Shown here piece after piece: positions 49,222-63,097 of a stretch of 64,000 nt of DNA. The stretch lies in NCBI RefSeq assembly GCF_012273895.1, contig NC_052121.1, positions 3,596,001-3,660,000 of the forward strand. The letters are read 5' to 3'. The notes beneath the pieces were generated by a model. That model was given only the letters and a program-made list of their open reading frames with translations. It was not told the origin of the DNA and ran no database searches. Origin of the DNA: Zerene cesonia. Taxonomy: Eukaryota; Arthropoda; Insecta; Lepidoptera; Pieridae. Both the position numbers and the translations under genes were made by a program. The stretch's first letter is position 1, and every line of letters starts with the position of its first letter.

Positions 49222-52200
49222 GTAAAGTAATATATAAAATTACTCTACAGTTTCGGTTTAAATATTGATCTAAGTACCAACTTATATATTTAATTTTACA
49301 GGTTAAAATGCTACATTTAATAGTGAATTTATACTTATAAACCTTGATCGGACATGTATTTTTACGAATGTGTTTTGTTTTCTAATTAATACTTTTACAT
49401 AGAAATAAGTGCATAGGTGCAATTTTCAAATCCTAAATATGAGCCTTTTCCTTGTGCACAGAAAAGACTTTTACGTTTGTTTGGTTAAGAAAAATAGCGA
49501 ACATAAAGAGGGATTTGCGTCATATCAATTATAGATTACAATTACCCATTGTTTTGAACTATAATCATAAGTACTTACTGCAGAAATTACGTAATTTCAA
49601 ATTAAAAAAAATAGAGTCAAACGAGGCATTAATTTTTAAATAATCACTTATGAGTATAATAGCGTAATTACAGTTAAGTATACACATGTCACAGAAAAAA
49701 TTACCTTTTTCATGCTTTTATTAAATAATTTTTACATTAAATTTCAACACATAATGATAAAATTATTTGTCTAAGCGATGGTTTGATGTGTAATAAGTAA
49801 TATAAATTTTCTTCAGCAATTCTTTGTTTTAAATAGGTGTAAAAAAGGAGATAGTATGTAATTATTATGAATCTTGAGTAACGTTTATAAAAGTATAAAA
49901 GTATTTTATGAAGTGTTTAAAAACCATTTTCGTAGTCACAAATATTTATATTTTTGTTTCCTTTTTAAAAACATTACGTTTACAATTCCAGATTCATGTT
50001 ACAGTGCACTCTTCATAAATGATTAAATGACGTTTAAATTTGGTGATCCATTATACCATGATGAATCGAACATAATACGTTATACTTTTATATCCTCTTT
50101 AGATATATAGATGTGTACTTAATATTATAGTTAAATATGTCACGTACCGACAAAATAAGAAAATCTATGTAGGGGCAAACAAAATGTTTTATTGGTAAAC
50201 AATAAACTTTGCGATATGTATCATAGAATATTGTATAGATTTTAACTGAACTTAATATCGTCGAGTATACAGATTTCACAATATTTGTTTGTGACTGAAG
50301 TTCCTAATTACTCTTGTATACTGATTACAGAGTATGTTAGTACAAATAAACGTACATATAGACTTAAATAATATGATGATTTTACTCACTAATAATCCAA
50401 GCTCTCTTGTCAACATAACCTCTTTTCTTATCCATTCAACAAAGCAAATGAACTAATCACATTTATGCACGATTAAAATGTTCAATAGTGTTTATATTTT
50501 ATAACTTATTTGATCTTTTAACGTATTATTATTATTTTATGGTAGCATCGAAACACCAAGAACATGTTTGTAACGCGTCGTTTTCCTCACCGGCTGCAAG
50601 CGTCCCGCACCCTTCTTCCCGTTGGGTTGCCAACAAACGTAAAAAATCCGGTCTGGTGAATCTATACGTATTACCGGTTTCTAGAAAGTTCTAGAACATA
50701 CACTACAACTTTTTTCAATGTATCTACAAAAAAGTAAATAAAATTGGTCATTAAGTTTAACAGCATTAAAATATTATTTAGAAAACATCTTTCAGAAAAT
50801 AAATTATTACAATAATGCTATGCACGTATAAAAATAAAATTGTAAGATTTTCGAAGCTAAGTAATACTCCCTTATTCCTACCGAAATTTTGTTTTTAGTA
50901 AGATCGACCGACGTTAAGTGTTTAAAAAACAACAATGATATAAACATGTTACTTTTAGCTATAAAAATGTTTATAAAAATTCTACAACGAGAACTCTTCC
51001 TTTTTATGTCGGTTTATCATACAGCATAATCATATTCTCTCTCATTATAGTAACAAGTTGTAATGAATTATCTTTGTACGTACGTGGAGATACAGATAAC
51101 AACGCCTAGACATGCCTGAAAGGTATTTGTTGAGTCAAAGTCAGTAATTGTTTTTGTAATATAGTAGAGGTAGGTCAGGAAAGTAGGCGTTAACGATTTA
51201 ATGACCATATGGACGAAGTGACAAGAAAGCCATTTAGATAATGAAAAAATGAAATTGAAACTTTGAAAGTAAAAGGGGATATTACAACATCGTAATGGAC
51301 AAGTGAATCGATATCTAACATGACCATATTTATGTCTCGTTTTGTATTCAGAAGTACTATTGTATTGCAATACAATATTGCTGTTCTAAAGGCTCAAAGA
51401 ACAGATTAGGTGCAAAAAAATGCCCTTGCCTTTGTTACACGATTGGAACAAAGTACAGACATCTAAAAAAAATCATTGACATTAATAATGGCAACTGCAA
51501 AACTAAATGTAAGTTTGGTCATTTTCTCCAAAGCTCATTAAATTTCTAATAAAATTACTAGTATCGTTATATAGTAGTAATTTTTTATTAAATGCTATTT
51601 AAATTTATGTAATTAAAAAATAATTGTTATTCATTGAATTTGTTTTCATATGCGATAATATGATCAAGATTTGCATAACCAAACATTATTTCTATAAATA
51701 TCGAATACCTACTAGCTACATCATAATCTTACTCTTAAAATGCATTAAGAATTTTAGTATATTTCACGGAACGATTAAAATAAACGTATTGTAGTTATTG
51801 TTCTGTGATTAATCTAAATGAAGTAATTACTGTGTCAAGAGCGACATGTCACATTTAATTATATTTGGCTTTGTATATATTACTGCCTTTGTTTATTATT
51901 ATTTGTTTCGAGATAAAAATGCGAATATATCTTTGCTTCTTATTGCAAGTTTTCTTTCTAGATAATTCGATGTAGCATGTCGAAAAACCACAAATAATAA
52001 CAGTTTAGGATGACAACAAATTAAATATGATATGTCTTGTAATTTTACACTTTGTAGTGGGTTGACCCTGTGGGCGGTGACGTCAATTGCTTGCCATGAT
52101 CCAAAGCTTAGATAACATAATATACAATCAAGGCCCATACTAAGAAATTATATTTAATTACTTTCAGTTAAAAGCCAAGTGCTTAATCGGAGATAAAATC

Positions 52201-53112
52201 AAATGTCGTTATTGAAATTTCCTTTAATGGGCAATGTGCATAATAAGCCCTAAAAATTTATTCCATACAAGTTGTACCCAAATTTTAGCTTTTGGAAAAA
52301 AAGTCACTAAGCATAACGAGAGAATGATTGATTGTATAAGTAGGTAACGCTATTATTACCTAGTTATATATACTGCTTTTTAGCCTTGACCTAATATTGT
52401 TATCAAGGACAGAGTTGACGTTGTCAAATTAAATTATGTTTTGAAATAATAAGGAAACAATACATAAGCTCCATTGTAACGAGCAATCTCATATGTAATT
52501 TTATTCATGAGGTTCCGTTTATTAAAATATATACTAACATCTTAGTATGATATGAATTTTGGTTGTATGAAAGAATTCATATACTGGAACGAAAATATAA
52601 ATAGAATAGTAAGAATTTAAACTTAATAAGACAAGTTATAGCAATAATTTAATAATGTAAATTTTAACTTCTTATTTACGGCAACACGATGAAAATAGGT
52701 ACAATTCAGATTAGAATTACGAACATGAAAATTTTTTTTTATAATAGTGTTGGAGCTTTGACCCGGTTCTTTTTTTTTATATAGTTCACTACAATACTTT
52801 GTCATCTGACTTTTGTAATAAAGAGGTTATAATGAACGTGTTGCTAATTATAACACGAATCACTCTAAGAGCATAGGCCATTTTTAACATGAACATGTAA
52901 TATCTTCAACTACCCTTCTGATCTATATGTCTACTTCGTTGTTAGCAAACAACCTCTACTTTGTATTAACATATAACAACATAGGTACCTACGACAAAAT
53001 CTGTGAAATTGAGAGATGACCTTTATGGTTTAGGAAGGGACTAGCATTGTGTATAGAATCTAAACGGGCGGTATTTTTTTGCCTAAGATCAATATCTTAC
53101 TATCTTATATAT

Positions 53113-53221
53113 AAGAAATTTTGAAAGAATAGAAAAAATTTGATCACTAGGCGGGATCCCGCCCTCGTGATAAAATTTTTCATTTATAAAGCATTTCAAT
53201 GCTATAAAACTAAAAATTAAA
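53113..53221 (+). mobile_element. Hairpin retroposon, copy 3 duplicate
   Basis: Same insertion as at 46683-46791, carried along by the block duplication, including both TATCTTATATAT flanks (53101-53112 and 53222-53233). The first bases read AAG instead of GAG. It is not an independent insertion. Confidence 0.75.
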
Positions 53222-53784
53222 TATCTTATATATCTTGTCTTATTATCCATGACTTACAACTGAATATTTGAAATTTGTCAGGTGAAGTTGTTTTCAAGAG
53301 AGAAGAATAAGTTTTTTTTTACTAGAATATAATAAGTGTGTTTTTATATGAAATTACTAGTTATTCTAGGTAATAAATAAGCCTGTTATTTCTTTATTGC
53401 CGGAACGCCATTTTTTTTAATTTACGTTTACACAGGAATTCATTAGAGAGCATGGTTAAATGAATATAAAATTAGTCTTAAAAAAACGAATGACATACCT
53501 ATCTATCAACAAGGATTTATATATGAAGTTTTTATAATTGATATGGAGTAAACTACTTTTGCTATAAAAATAATAAAAGAAATTTGATACTGATTCTCTT
53601 TAAGAACTTGACAAATCTCTTATCTGTCTTATTCTAGGAGTTCGTGTTAATCAATAATAATATTAACTCGTGTCATCGCATCAATTCTTAGCTTCGCGTA
53701 TACCTGGTTCGAATGCCAGACCAGTTTTATCATACATGAATTAATCATTCGAGCTAATTTTTATCACGTAGCCCAGGAACAATC

Positions 53785-53886
53785 CAGAAAGTGAGGTAAA
53801 TGGCCGAGGGAGAGGGTCGGCACTCCGCAGCAGGACAGGGCGCCGCCGTATAAGCAGCGTGCAGCACCGCGGATTGACGTCAATGG
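53785..53886. promoter_or_regulatory. GC-rich island with TATAAG and a CRE site, copy 2
   Basis: Counterpart of 47355-47460. TGACGTCA lies at 53875-53882. Only a few bases differ, for example GGCCGAGGGAG in place of GGCCGTGGGAG. Confidence 0.3.
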
Positions 53887-54630
53887 TATAATATCATACA
53901 TATTTATGGGTACGCGCATAATTATTCGAATGGGCTTGCTAAATAAATGTCGTATATGGTGCAGCCGATAGGTATATTTACATAGCGGATTTTATTAATT
54001 TCACAAATATTTATTGTTAATTTATAGGTATCTTATTATCTATTTTTAGGTATTTTTATTATAACAAGAAAGATTATACATAAAGATAGATACAGACAAA
54101 AGCCTAGTTTGCGGATCTCACTGTACCTTGTAAACTAACCCTACTAATGTTCTCATACTAACAATATTGTAATGTTTAACTGTTTTTCTAGTACAGAGTT
54201 TTAAAATTAAAAAAAAAAAACATACAAAAAAATTACGTCTGATTTCGTGTTCGAAGAAAATGTACCCATTTCACAAAATAATAAATTGTATCGTTAAATC
54301 GATAGTGCTTCAGGTTCAACACGTAATATTTATCGGCTAATTAGCGTTTTCCTCGCCACGTAACATACACACCTACGCGTTCAATTCATAACAATGAGTT
54401 AACACATTATAATCATTTATAATAACTGTTATAGGAAACTATAGTAACAACCTTTACGATCTAGAGCAATTACTTTATAGTAAAAATATATAAGGATTTG
54501 TAAGTTTATACCTACAAATCTTTATATTTTAATCACAATCAAAATCAATGCAAGATATAAAATACTTAAAACATATATAGTGCTACTTGTTCAGCATAAT
54601 AAACACCATAGATTTCCTACATATTATATA

Positions 54631-54750
54631 CTAGCTGTTCTCCAGGCGTCGCCCGTGGTAAGTTACAAACTTTCTCATGGTGAAATCGGTCCAGTAGTGT
54701 TTTGGGTGAAAACATTTCAAACATACTTACATAAAAATTAATAGTATTTA
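54631..54750 (-). mobile_element. Helitron 3' end fragment
   Basis: Read on the minus strand, the end is TACCACGGGCGACGCCTGGA then GAACAGCTAG followed by T, the same type as the 700 bp Helitron. Upstream of it the phrase ACTACTGGACCGATTTCACC is present. The 5' limit is not clear. Confidence 0.5.
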
Positions 54751-55344
54751 AAGTATATGTTTAGATGTGTATTGAGATTTATTACACACACATGACTAAA
54801 AAGTAAATTACTACAAATGTAAATACCATACCCCAATATTAAAAAGTAAAGGTACCTATTTCAAAAAGGTTTTAGGGTTGAAAATGTTATTTTTAACAAA
54901 TAAAAAGTAGATATGCCTTACTAAGTTCGTGTTCATTAAGACCTTTACACAAAGTTTTTAAGACCTTAATGCAGTTATTTTGAATATTCAGCACCTTAGT
55001 TGTAAAATTTTTATTTACTTATTCAATAAAAAATAAATTTAATACAAATATATTGATAGTTTCATTTATGCTTTATTTATCGTATATAAAAAATCATGAG
55101 ATTTTAGTATTTAAGACTGACTAAAAATGCATTAAAATGAACAAATAAATTTTTAAATAACATTTTTTACAGCTATAGGCACTTTAATTACGTCAAATGT
55201 TTTTACAGTAATAATGAACATTATGTATTTCATATATTTAATGTTGAAATAAGTTTTTTGTAGCGATTCTTTAAATGTTTCACCAAAAACAATTTTTTGT
55301 GTATTTGTATTTAAATAGGTAGTTGGAATAAAGCAAGTTGTTAG
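54751..55344. other. AT-rich non-coding DNA
   Basis: No gene, repeat or regulatory signal was recognised. Confidence 0.5.
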
Positions 55345-55640
55345 AGTAGTGGTGGCTCAGACTTAGATGCGAAACGTCGGGAGTTTGAAACCGGACGAGT
55401 GTGCCCTTGCACTTACTTCTTGCTTTATTTCTTAATATACAGATTTTTCAATTTATTTGCACATTATTCACATCACCAGTGCTTGAAACGGTGAAGGAAA
55501 ACTATCGTGAGGAAACCGACATGTAGAAGAATCAAAACTTCGAAAACAACTAGCCAAGGTTCGAATACGTTCGAAACCCTCATAAGAGACCCTGTGGGAA
55601 CATATATGGGCGGACGATATTTGGAAATCTAAGTAAAGAA
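55345..55640 (+). mobile_element. tRNA-derived SINE
   Basis: The head has GTGGTGGCTCAGACTTAGAT (A box-like) and GTCGGGAGTTTGAAACCGGA (B box-like), 30-40 bases apart as in tRNA-headed SINEs. The body includes ACGGTGAAGGAAAACTATCG and TGAGGAAACCGACATGT, phrases I know from lepidopteran SINEs. The 3' end and target duplication are not clear. Confidence 0.6.
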
Positions 55641-56671
55641 TAAGTCCTTAGATAATCTCTGCAAAAATCAGTGGCAGCTGAACCTTGAACAAAAGCGATG
55701 AAGTGAAAAGGGAAGCCCAAAAGTAGACGCGATGATTTAATTTTAAAACAACGAAATGTAATAACAAGAAATTATTGCGTTAAAATATTATCAAATTCGG
55801 TCGTTATATACATACCGTCTGACGGTCCAGACGGCATCACTTTAAGTATTGTTTCGTAATACGCAAAGGTCACGACAAATCTATGTTAAAACGAGATATT
55901 TCCCACATTGTGACAATTTGATAAATAATTACCGGACAGCCGAGGTCGTTCAAATAGACACCATAATTAAACAAACAATCATAAATTATCTAAATTATGT
56001 TTTGTGATGATTAACAATTTTTACAATATTTCTAAATAATACACACAAATAAATTACAACATAAATACACACAAATAAATTACATAATACTATAGTTTAT
56101 ACTATCACATTTTTATTTTACTTCCAGCACAGCAACCAATAAAATATGTACAAGATAATATTTCAATACGAATATTTGATTACAGATCTTCTTACTTATT
56201 ATAATGTGAGAATAGACCTCGATAATTATAGCTAAAGTACTTATAATGAGATAATGATTGGTGTTAAATTAGTTGCACGCAGATAATAATGGTGTAGTTG
56301 ATTATGATTAAATTGAATCACATGTAAATGGAATGACAAATTACGTTTAACACAATTAGAAAGAACACGTTTCATGGGATATAAAGTCCAAATATTTTTT
56401 AAACAGAAATTTTCGATATTTCCCGTTGGAAATGCATTATTTTTCTTTTCATTTTTGTTATATTATGTTTCTTTTCTAATTGGTCTAAAGATTCAGCTCT
56501 ATTATGAGGAAACTGGTTAACGGATGACGTTGCATTGGCGACTTTTCTCACGATTACAAAGCATTGTTATTGATATACTTACATTGGCACGGTTTTGAAT
56601 GAACGGAAAGATCTGCACATTGTGTTTAACGTGAGAATGTTTACTGTTTGAGCCTCATACATGTTCTAGAC
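55641..56671. other. AT-rich non-coding DNA
   Basis: A tandem near-repeat of ACACACAAATAAATTACA occurs at 56040-56090. Nothing else was recognised. The last eight bases (56664-56671) are the left target duplication of the MITE that follows. Confidence 0.5.
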
Positions 56672-56971
56672 CAGGAATGGCGAACCTTTGCGTATCAGTG
56701 TGCTATTTGTCTTAAGATATGTTTAATAAGTTCCTAGATGTGCCATAAAATAATTTCGACTTTATGATATTTGGGAACATAACAAAAACAACTAGTATTA
56801 TAGAAGAGTCCTCTACTTTTGACTATGGAAACTTCATTTTTTTAATAACCTTAATACATAGTTAATATTTTCTCGTTGAGCATAGTACATGAATTGAATG
56901 ATCAGTGCTGTGCCCAAAATATTGTGTTACGTGCCATTAATGGCACGCGTTCCATTGGTTCGCCATCCCTG
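56672..56971. mobile_element. hAT-type MITE with intact target duplication
   Basis: Terminal inverted repeats are CAGGAATGGCGAACC on the left and GGTTCGCCATCCCTG on the right (14 of 15 positions pair). The 8 bp TTCTAGAC flanks both sides (56664-56671 and 56972-56979). Eight-base duplications and CAG-starting ends are typical of the hAT superfamily. The 300 bp interior encodes no transposase. Confidence 0.85.
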
Positions 56972-56979
56972 TTCTAGAC

Positions 56980-59783
56980 TATCAGCTATGGATATAATTG
57001 TCTTGTGACATATTAAATTTGCCTTGTTTAAAATCCAAAATGCATTTTGCATTCCGGCATCGTCCTTGTTAATATATTAATTTTAAATAATTGTTTTTTT
57101 TCAAATGTTATGTTGTACTACAAAGTTCACTGCATTCCAAAGTCAAGATTCTTGCACAATAGAATGGAAGCGTTTTTATGTTGTTGGAAATTTTAATAAC
57201 AGACAAATCATCAATAAAGTGTATTTCTTGTTAAGCTATGCACACAATGCTGCAAGCATAGGCGTCACAAAAAATCTACGCAGAACAAACACTTCGTACG
57301 ATTTGACAACCGCAAATTCTTGCGAGAGAAAATGTTTTTTTTTCCAAGACTTGTGCGCGCGGTCTATAAACACCACACTACTACAACTGCTACCGCTTAC
57401 ATATGCTTACTTGTGCTATGTTTTGTCAAAATATATTTTTATAAACATAAAATAATTCAGACGCGAATAACGAGTATCTATGGGTGGCCTCTAATTGTGT
57501 GGTCTGTATTACGTGTATGCTCTTTAAAAGTACGTATAACTAGTACATATTACAATGTATTAAAGTGTTATAGAGGGTATCATTATATCATATACCTATG
57601 GATTAATGATAGTAATAAAATGCACGACTCCACGTCCGTTATGGACACAGAAATACACGCGACTAATTGCTGCTATTGAGATAATGTAAACATTGAATGC
57701 TGTTAATGTTAACTAATTGTTGTGATAAGGTGATATTATTACTATGAACCTTTTTGCATACCTTATATAGCCAATCATAACATAATATAAAGTGTATGCT
57801 ATCTTTTTGAAGACATATTAGATTAAAAGAACATATTCTGCTCGTATTCGGAATAATTTTATTTGAAGTTGACTTTAAAATTATATGCTAATACTAATGT
57901 ATGTTAATAATTTCTGAACACAACTAAAAAAAGGAGGAGGTTCTCAATTATTTTTATATGTTTATTACCTCATCTTACTCACTTTTTATAGAACAGATTT
58001 TGACGATTTTTTTTTTTCGTTTTTTTTTACTGAAAGCTGATGGCCCTCCCCTTTAAATTTGGTCCGGTTCTGACAATTTGAACGAGATTTAGTTTTTTGT
58101 TAAAATAATTATTCGACACCTTATGTCATCAATAAATGAATCACATAATTAAATACTATACACTACTAAACTAGCAACTCTAGTTCAATATTTTTTTTAT
58201 TTTCTTAATTGTCATATGCCATAACTTTCGTTAATTTTTTTTAATTACTTGTTAATGGCGTATTCAAATAAGTATTCACTTTTCCATATGATCTACATTT
58301 TGCATTTTGTTATAACTTACTATCGCTTTAATTATATGTAACCTCTTATACACAATCTAAAGCACTCACAGCGTAATAGTATTGTTGGTGATATTGGGAT
58401 TGTGCCGGTTTGCAGTGAATGAGTGGAAAGAGCCGAGAGCTGTGATAACCCATGTACAGTCTGAACGGGTCAGTGCTAACACGCAAGCGGCGCCTGGTTT
58501 AACAATTACGATATAAAAATACAGCTTTAACAACCTCGTCATATGTAAATGCATTTAATATATTTCCACCGCTTTATTGTAATTATTTATAAAAAAAATC
58601 CCTTAATATGTCTTAAATAACATGTCCAACGGTAAACTTCTATAATGTTATATTGTAGAAATGTATGGTATCCATAATTGTTGATTTTTGATGTATAGCA
58701 GAATATTTAGCATACTAAAATATATGTATACAACACATATATTTTAGTATGCTAAAAATTACAGAATGCATGTTCATAAACAAGCAAATATGGCAATTGA
58801 AATTGAGCAGTAAAATACCGAAATAAACATGAATTATAGAAAATAATGAAGTAGATCATGGCATAAATTTTGAAATATAAGCTAAACAATAAGCCAACAA
58901 GCATGTGGGTACTTGTACTTATTACTCTGTGCTAAGGGGCTTGTCCCCAACCAAGGAAAAAAGGTTGTATTTGTTATTAGGTGGCCAAAAATCGAAATCA
59001 ATTTTTCCACAATTTATAATCTCACGATATAGATTATCTCTAACCCTTTTTAACAACATTACGGTGATTTATAAAAGGTTAAGTTTAATGAATTGACGTT
59101 ATCAACAGCATCTTTGATGTTATAGTACGAAATATCTCTTTGATCTTTTTATTGATATGGCTCCTAGCCAGTTTATATTTTTAACTGGTTTATTTTGTTT
59201 TGTTTTCCTACAAAAATTGCATTAACATTACGTATAATGATCTTAACTATATGTGTATATTTTATATTACACGTTGTTTTAAGGGAATTTTATATTATTA
59301 CTTTTCGCTGAAATGATTTCATGAAACAAATTCATTCTTATTTTAAATTCAATAACGAAACAAATCATACTGCAGTTGATTTTAAGTCAGTCTGGGCTTA
59401 GACTGACCTAAAATCATATGTACTGAGCGGACTATTTTATATTAATTACAAAAAACACAAAAACGAAGAAATAACAAACATTTACGACTTAAATACCGAC
59501 TCAGAAGTATATGAGTTGACGCACATCGTTTGTTATAACACCACTGGGTTTTTAAGATGTACATACCAATACATACTGCTAGTAGCTACGTGATCTGCAT
59601 TTAAATCGGACCCTACTTTATGTAACATTAATCTTCAATGGATTGATTTGCTTAAATAAGTATACATTAAAATTGCTTGAGAATGGACAGGGAATAATAA
59701 TACTTTTTCTTGTATAAAATGTAGTTATGTATTGTTACGTATATACGTAAATATTTATATATCCTATTATCCTATCCTTCCTT
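56980..59783. other. Non-coding DNA with a hairpin and a repeat fragment
   Basis: Overlapping plus-strand ORFs at 57105-57679 (116 and 119 codons) have no recognisable motif. Bases 57930-58110 are related to the repeat at 36030-36180. A perfect inverted repeat is at 58706-58756. No gene was recognised. Confidence 0.45.
58706..58756. repeat. Perfect 22 bp inverted repeat
   Basis: TTTAGCATACTAAAATATAT plus GT at 58706-58727 is the exact reverse complement of 58735-58756, with a 7-base loop. It lies in AT-rich non-coding DNA with no obvious element around it. Confidence 0.9.
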
Positions 59784-59954
59784 TCCTAGTAATATTATAA
59801 ATTCGAAAGTTTGCGAGGATGAATGTAGGTATGTGTATTTGTATATTTGTTACTCTTTCACGCAAACACTACTGAACCGATTGCAATAAAATTTGGTACG
59901 TAGATAGCTGGATAACTGGAATAACATATAGGCAACTTTTTATTCCGCAGCTGG
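59784..59954 (+). mobile_element. Short non-autonomous Helitron, copy C (internally deleted)
   Basis: Starts TCCTAGTAATATTATAAATT and shares AATTTGGTACGTAGATAGCT with copies A and B, then jumps from TTTTTATTCC straight to GCAGCTGG before T. The 3' hairpin region is lost, so this copy is probably dead. The base before TC is T rather than A. Confidence 0.65.
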
Positions 59955-62900
59955 TATTTTATAATATTATTTTTAATTAGGAAGCAAACGATCTGCGGAA
60001 ATTATCACACTTAAGAACGTCAAGTGTACGTCATAGCGTGTGTACAAATATCAAATATCGTAGGTATCAGTAGTAAGGTGTCATCAGTAAGGCCAGCTAT
60101 CGAGGTTGCTGTTTTCGACGCACGCGCATTGCTTAGTGTTTATTGTGAAACGCAGTACCAATTGACGTCAGTGCGGCACGCTAGCCTGCACTTTCTCTGG
60201 CACATGGTGTTGAACCCGCACTTTCTGTCATTGAGCAAACACTTCAAATACGTGTTGTGTACATTTCTAAATAATACACAAAAAAGTATTAAATAGACAC
60301 ACCAAAAGGAAAGAAAGTTGTATATTAACTCTAACGTTGTGTGTAGACATAAAACGATTAAGGTAAATAATAAACGAGAAAATGCTTAATACTGGTGATG
60401 ATCATAGAAATGCGTTTAATCTCACAAAAAGAGATAAGAAGCCTAGCCTAGCCTCTGCCATCTTTGTACCAAATTTTATCCAAATCGGTACAGTAGTTTA
60501 GGCGAGAAGTGAAGTGAAACATTATTTTAGTAGGGATTAAATTTATACATCTATACTAATAACACATGTTTTTTGTTTGACCGCGCTTATCTTAAGAACT
60601 TCAGGTTCGATTTAAAAAAAATTGTTTAATAGTCCATTAATTGGAATTCTAAAGACTTCACATGTACAACGTAGGTAAAACCCCGAGGCACAGATAGATT
60701 AATAGTAAAGTTAAGCTGAAATAATATTAAGTACGTAGCGTGAAATACGTCAAGGGGTAAGATCGTTACTGGTCAATACTTATAACAAGGGGAAAACCCT
60801 GGCAATGCACTAACATCCTCAAGGATTGTTTAATTTGTTAACCGCAAATTACGTGTTACCATGATGCGCATACTTCAATGGAAAATTGAGGCTTATTTTA
60901 CTGAACCTAGATTTCACCGTCATTTACATGCTTTATGAAATAGTCATCAGCTGATTTCTTTTCAGATGCATTTGAAGACAAAATACACCTAACAAATAAT
61001 TTGACGTTCCCACAGATACTTAATAATACGTTTTGTCACAGTTTTATTATAAATATTACAGAAAATTACGTGGATAGTATCTACGAAAACAACTGATTTA
61101 CATCCGAACAAAACGTCAACGATTTTTAAGCAGTTTCGAAGTATGTAGGTATACAAAATCTTATGCGCATTTAATTATATATAAAAAAAAGGATTTTCCT
61201 AATCGTACAGTTACCTGTGGTTTTACCCCTGAAGTTGAATATTTTCTTTTCTTCAATGTCGTGAACTTTACCCCTTGCTGACGTCAATTGAATATTTCTG
61301 TTTATTATTTTAAATTTGTATTTAGTCTGTTGTTAGTTTAAACTCTAATAAAGTGTTGCTATTAGAGAAAATAGTCCCAAAAGTCGCAATACGCGTACTA
61401 GTACGTTCCTTAGCGAGTAATTGGTGAGCAGTAGATATAGACAAATAACAAAAAATTGACATCGAATTAATTAATGATTCAAATTAGCGCTTAATGGTAG
61501 CTTAAAAACGATAATGATTGTAATATCGCTATTTTTAGCAGCCATATTTTTATTTATTATCAACTGAATTTGTCTCTACTTATTGACGTCAATAATCAAG
61601 AACTTGGATAAAGTTATTTTGTTTGCGTCTGCAAAATGGTAACAACTCTATGTTATAAACCATATAATGTTTTTGTCCAATATCTTGTATTAAAATAATT
61701 TTTATAGAATGTATTAACTTCTTATTTTTAATAAACATAATTTTATTACCTAGGGTAAATCAATCCGAAGGATAATTTGCGCAGGTTAATCTTTAGAAAA
61801 CATAATATGAAGACAGTGCTTATATTTGGAAAGAATCTCTCAAAATATGCAAACAATAAATAGTTTTACGACGGTGTTACGATTCTTAGTGTCATACGTA
61901 TGGATATGGAAAGATAAGCATAATACAACACTTGCGTTGTTTTGGGATCCGCACTTGTAAAGCTATATAATGAGCCATTGAACTAGTCTGTTTTGGTCAC
62001 TGTAACGACTATTTTTAGATTAACGGCTATAGCAATCAATTTTAAGACTCATGAAACATAAGGAAGTAACAAATAAAGGGGAATTATAAAATGATCGAAT
62101 TAAGAACTAGCGGCTGGCGGGTGCCAGAACAGAGTTCTACCCTCTCGTATTTTACTTGGTCACGACATAGATTTGGATTATAAAGCGGAAGATGGTGACA
62201 AAAAATATTAAGACATTTGTACCAGGGTGTTTCGTGAGTTTTCTAATTAAATAATGATCAAAAAGGAAATGGTCCTAAGTCTGGTATCGGCGGTTCCATC
62301 GCATGCGTCTTAATCGAACGCGTTGCATAAATAACAAGCGTATAATGTGTGCTCTTCCACAACGTCTTACAACCTACCATACCAACAAATACATTAATTA
62401 AAACAAATTAAGTCCATGATTGGAGCACTCCCAACTTTTTCAAAGAGGGTTTTCAATTAGAAATACTTCATTTATCATAAAAGGCATCACAGTACAAATA
62501 AATAAAAGTACATTTTTCAATAGAATGTTTGAAAGTTGCTGTTCTGTTGATTTCTCGTCACTCATAATCAATTGCACACTTAGTTATCTAATGACAAAAA
62601 TTACTTTTTACGCTTGAAATTCTAATTATGACAATTGTATTAATGGCTGACAGTCATCCAAGTAAATATAGTACAAATCGAAAATATCTGAGCATTTCTT
62701 ACTGCGAATGTTTTCGCGGATATGTACAGAAACAACAAGAAAAATTAATATTTGTTTATATCAATGGATTAAAACGCTATCTGAACTAGCGTGCTTAGCT
62801 GTAACTAATATTGAATGAGAGATAAAGTTTGTTATCATTTGTTCAGCCGAATTGCTTTGCATTATACGTTGTAAGCCGTGAACGATTTATGAGAAAAATA

Positions 62901-63097
62901 ATAAAGCTATAATAACATAGTCAATTACATAAACTTCATTATCTTTTGAAATAAAATTTGTTTAATTTTCCTCTCGTGACAATAATTCTTTGAATTCAGC
63001 ATGGGTGGGCTTTATATGATTATAATATAAATAGCTAATAGATACATTAATATGCAAGAGGTTACTTGTCATATCCAGTTACATATACTGATGAACA
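59955..63097. other. Non-coding DNA with decayed Helitron pieces
   Basis: Bases 60480-60535 (CCAAATCGGTACAGTAGTTT) and 60552-60705 (ATCTATACTAATAACACATG, then GTAAAACCCCGAGGCACAGA) look like worn Helitron copies. The block 60020-60240 is GC-richer and includes TGACGTCAGTGCGGCACG, but its ORF has no known motif. Nothing else was recognised. Confidence 0.4.

Larger units (their letters stand above)
49222..54583 (+). repeat. Large duplicated block, copy 2
   Basis: Same order and orientation as 42801-48160. The offset changes from 6421 to about 6465 and then about 6430 through small indels. Local differences include a segment missing near 51560 and a replaced stretch near 53335. Similarity fades near 54583, where a different sequence with a Helitron end begins. 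The left limit is the gap, so the true left end is unknown. Confidence 0.95.

Noticed and set aside
48203..49225. 340-codon ORF
   Set aside because: It is made almost entirely of N from the assembly gap.
57105..57679. Two overlapping plus-strand ORFs of 116 and 119 codons
   Set aside because: They have no motif and no splice or promoter support, and their composition follows the local DNA.
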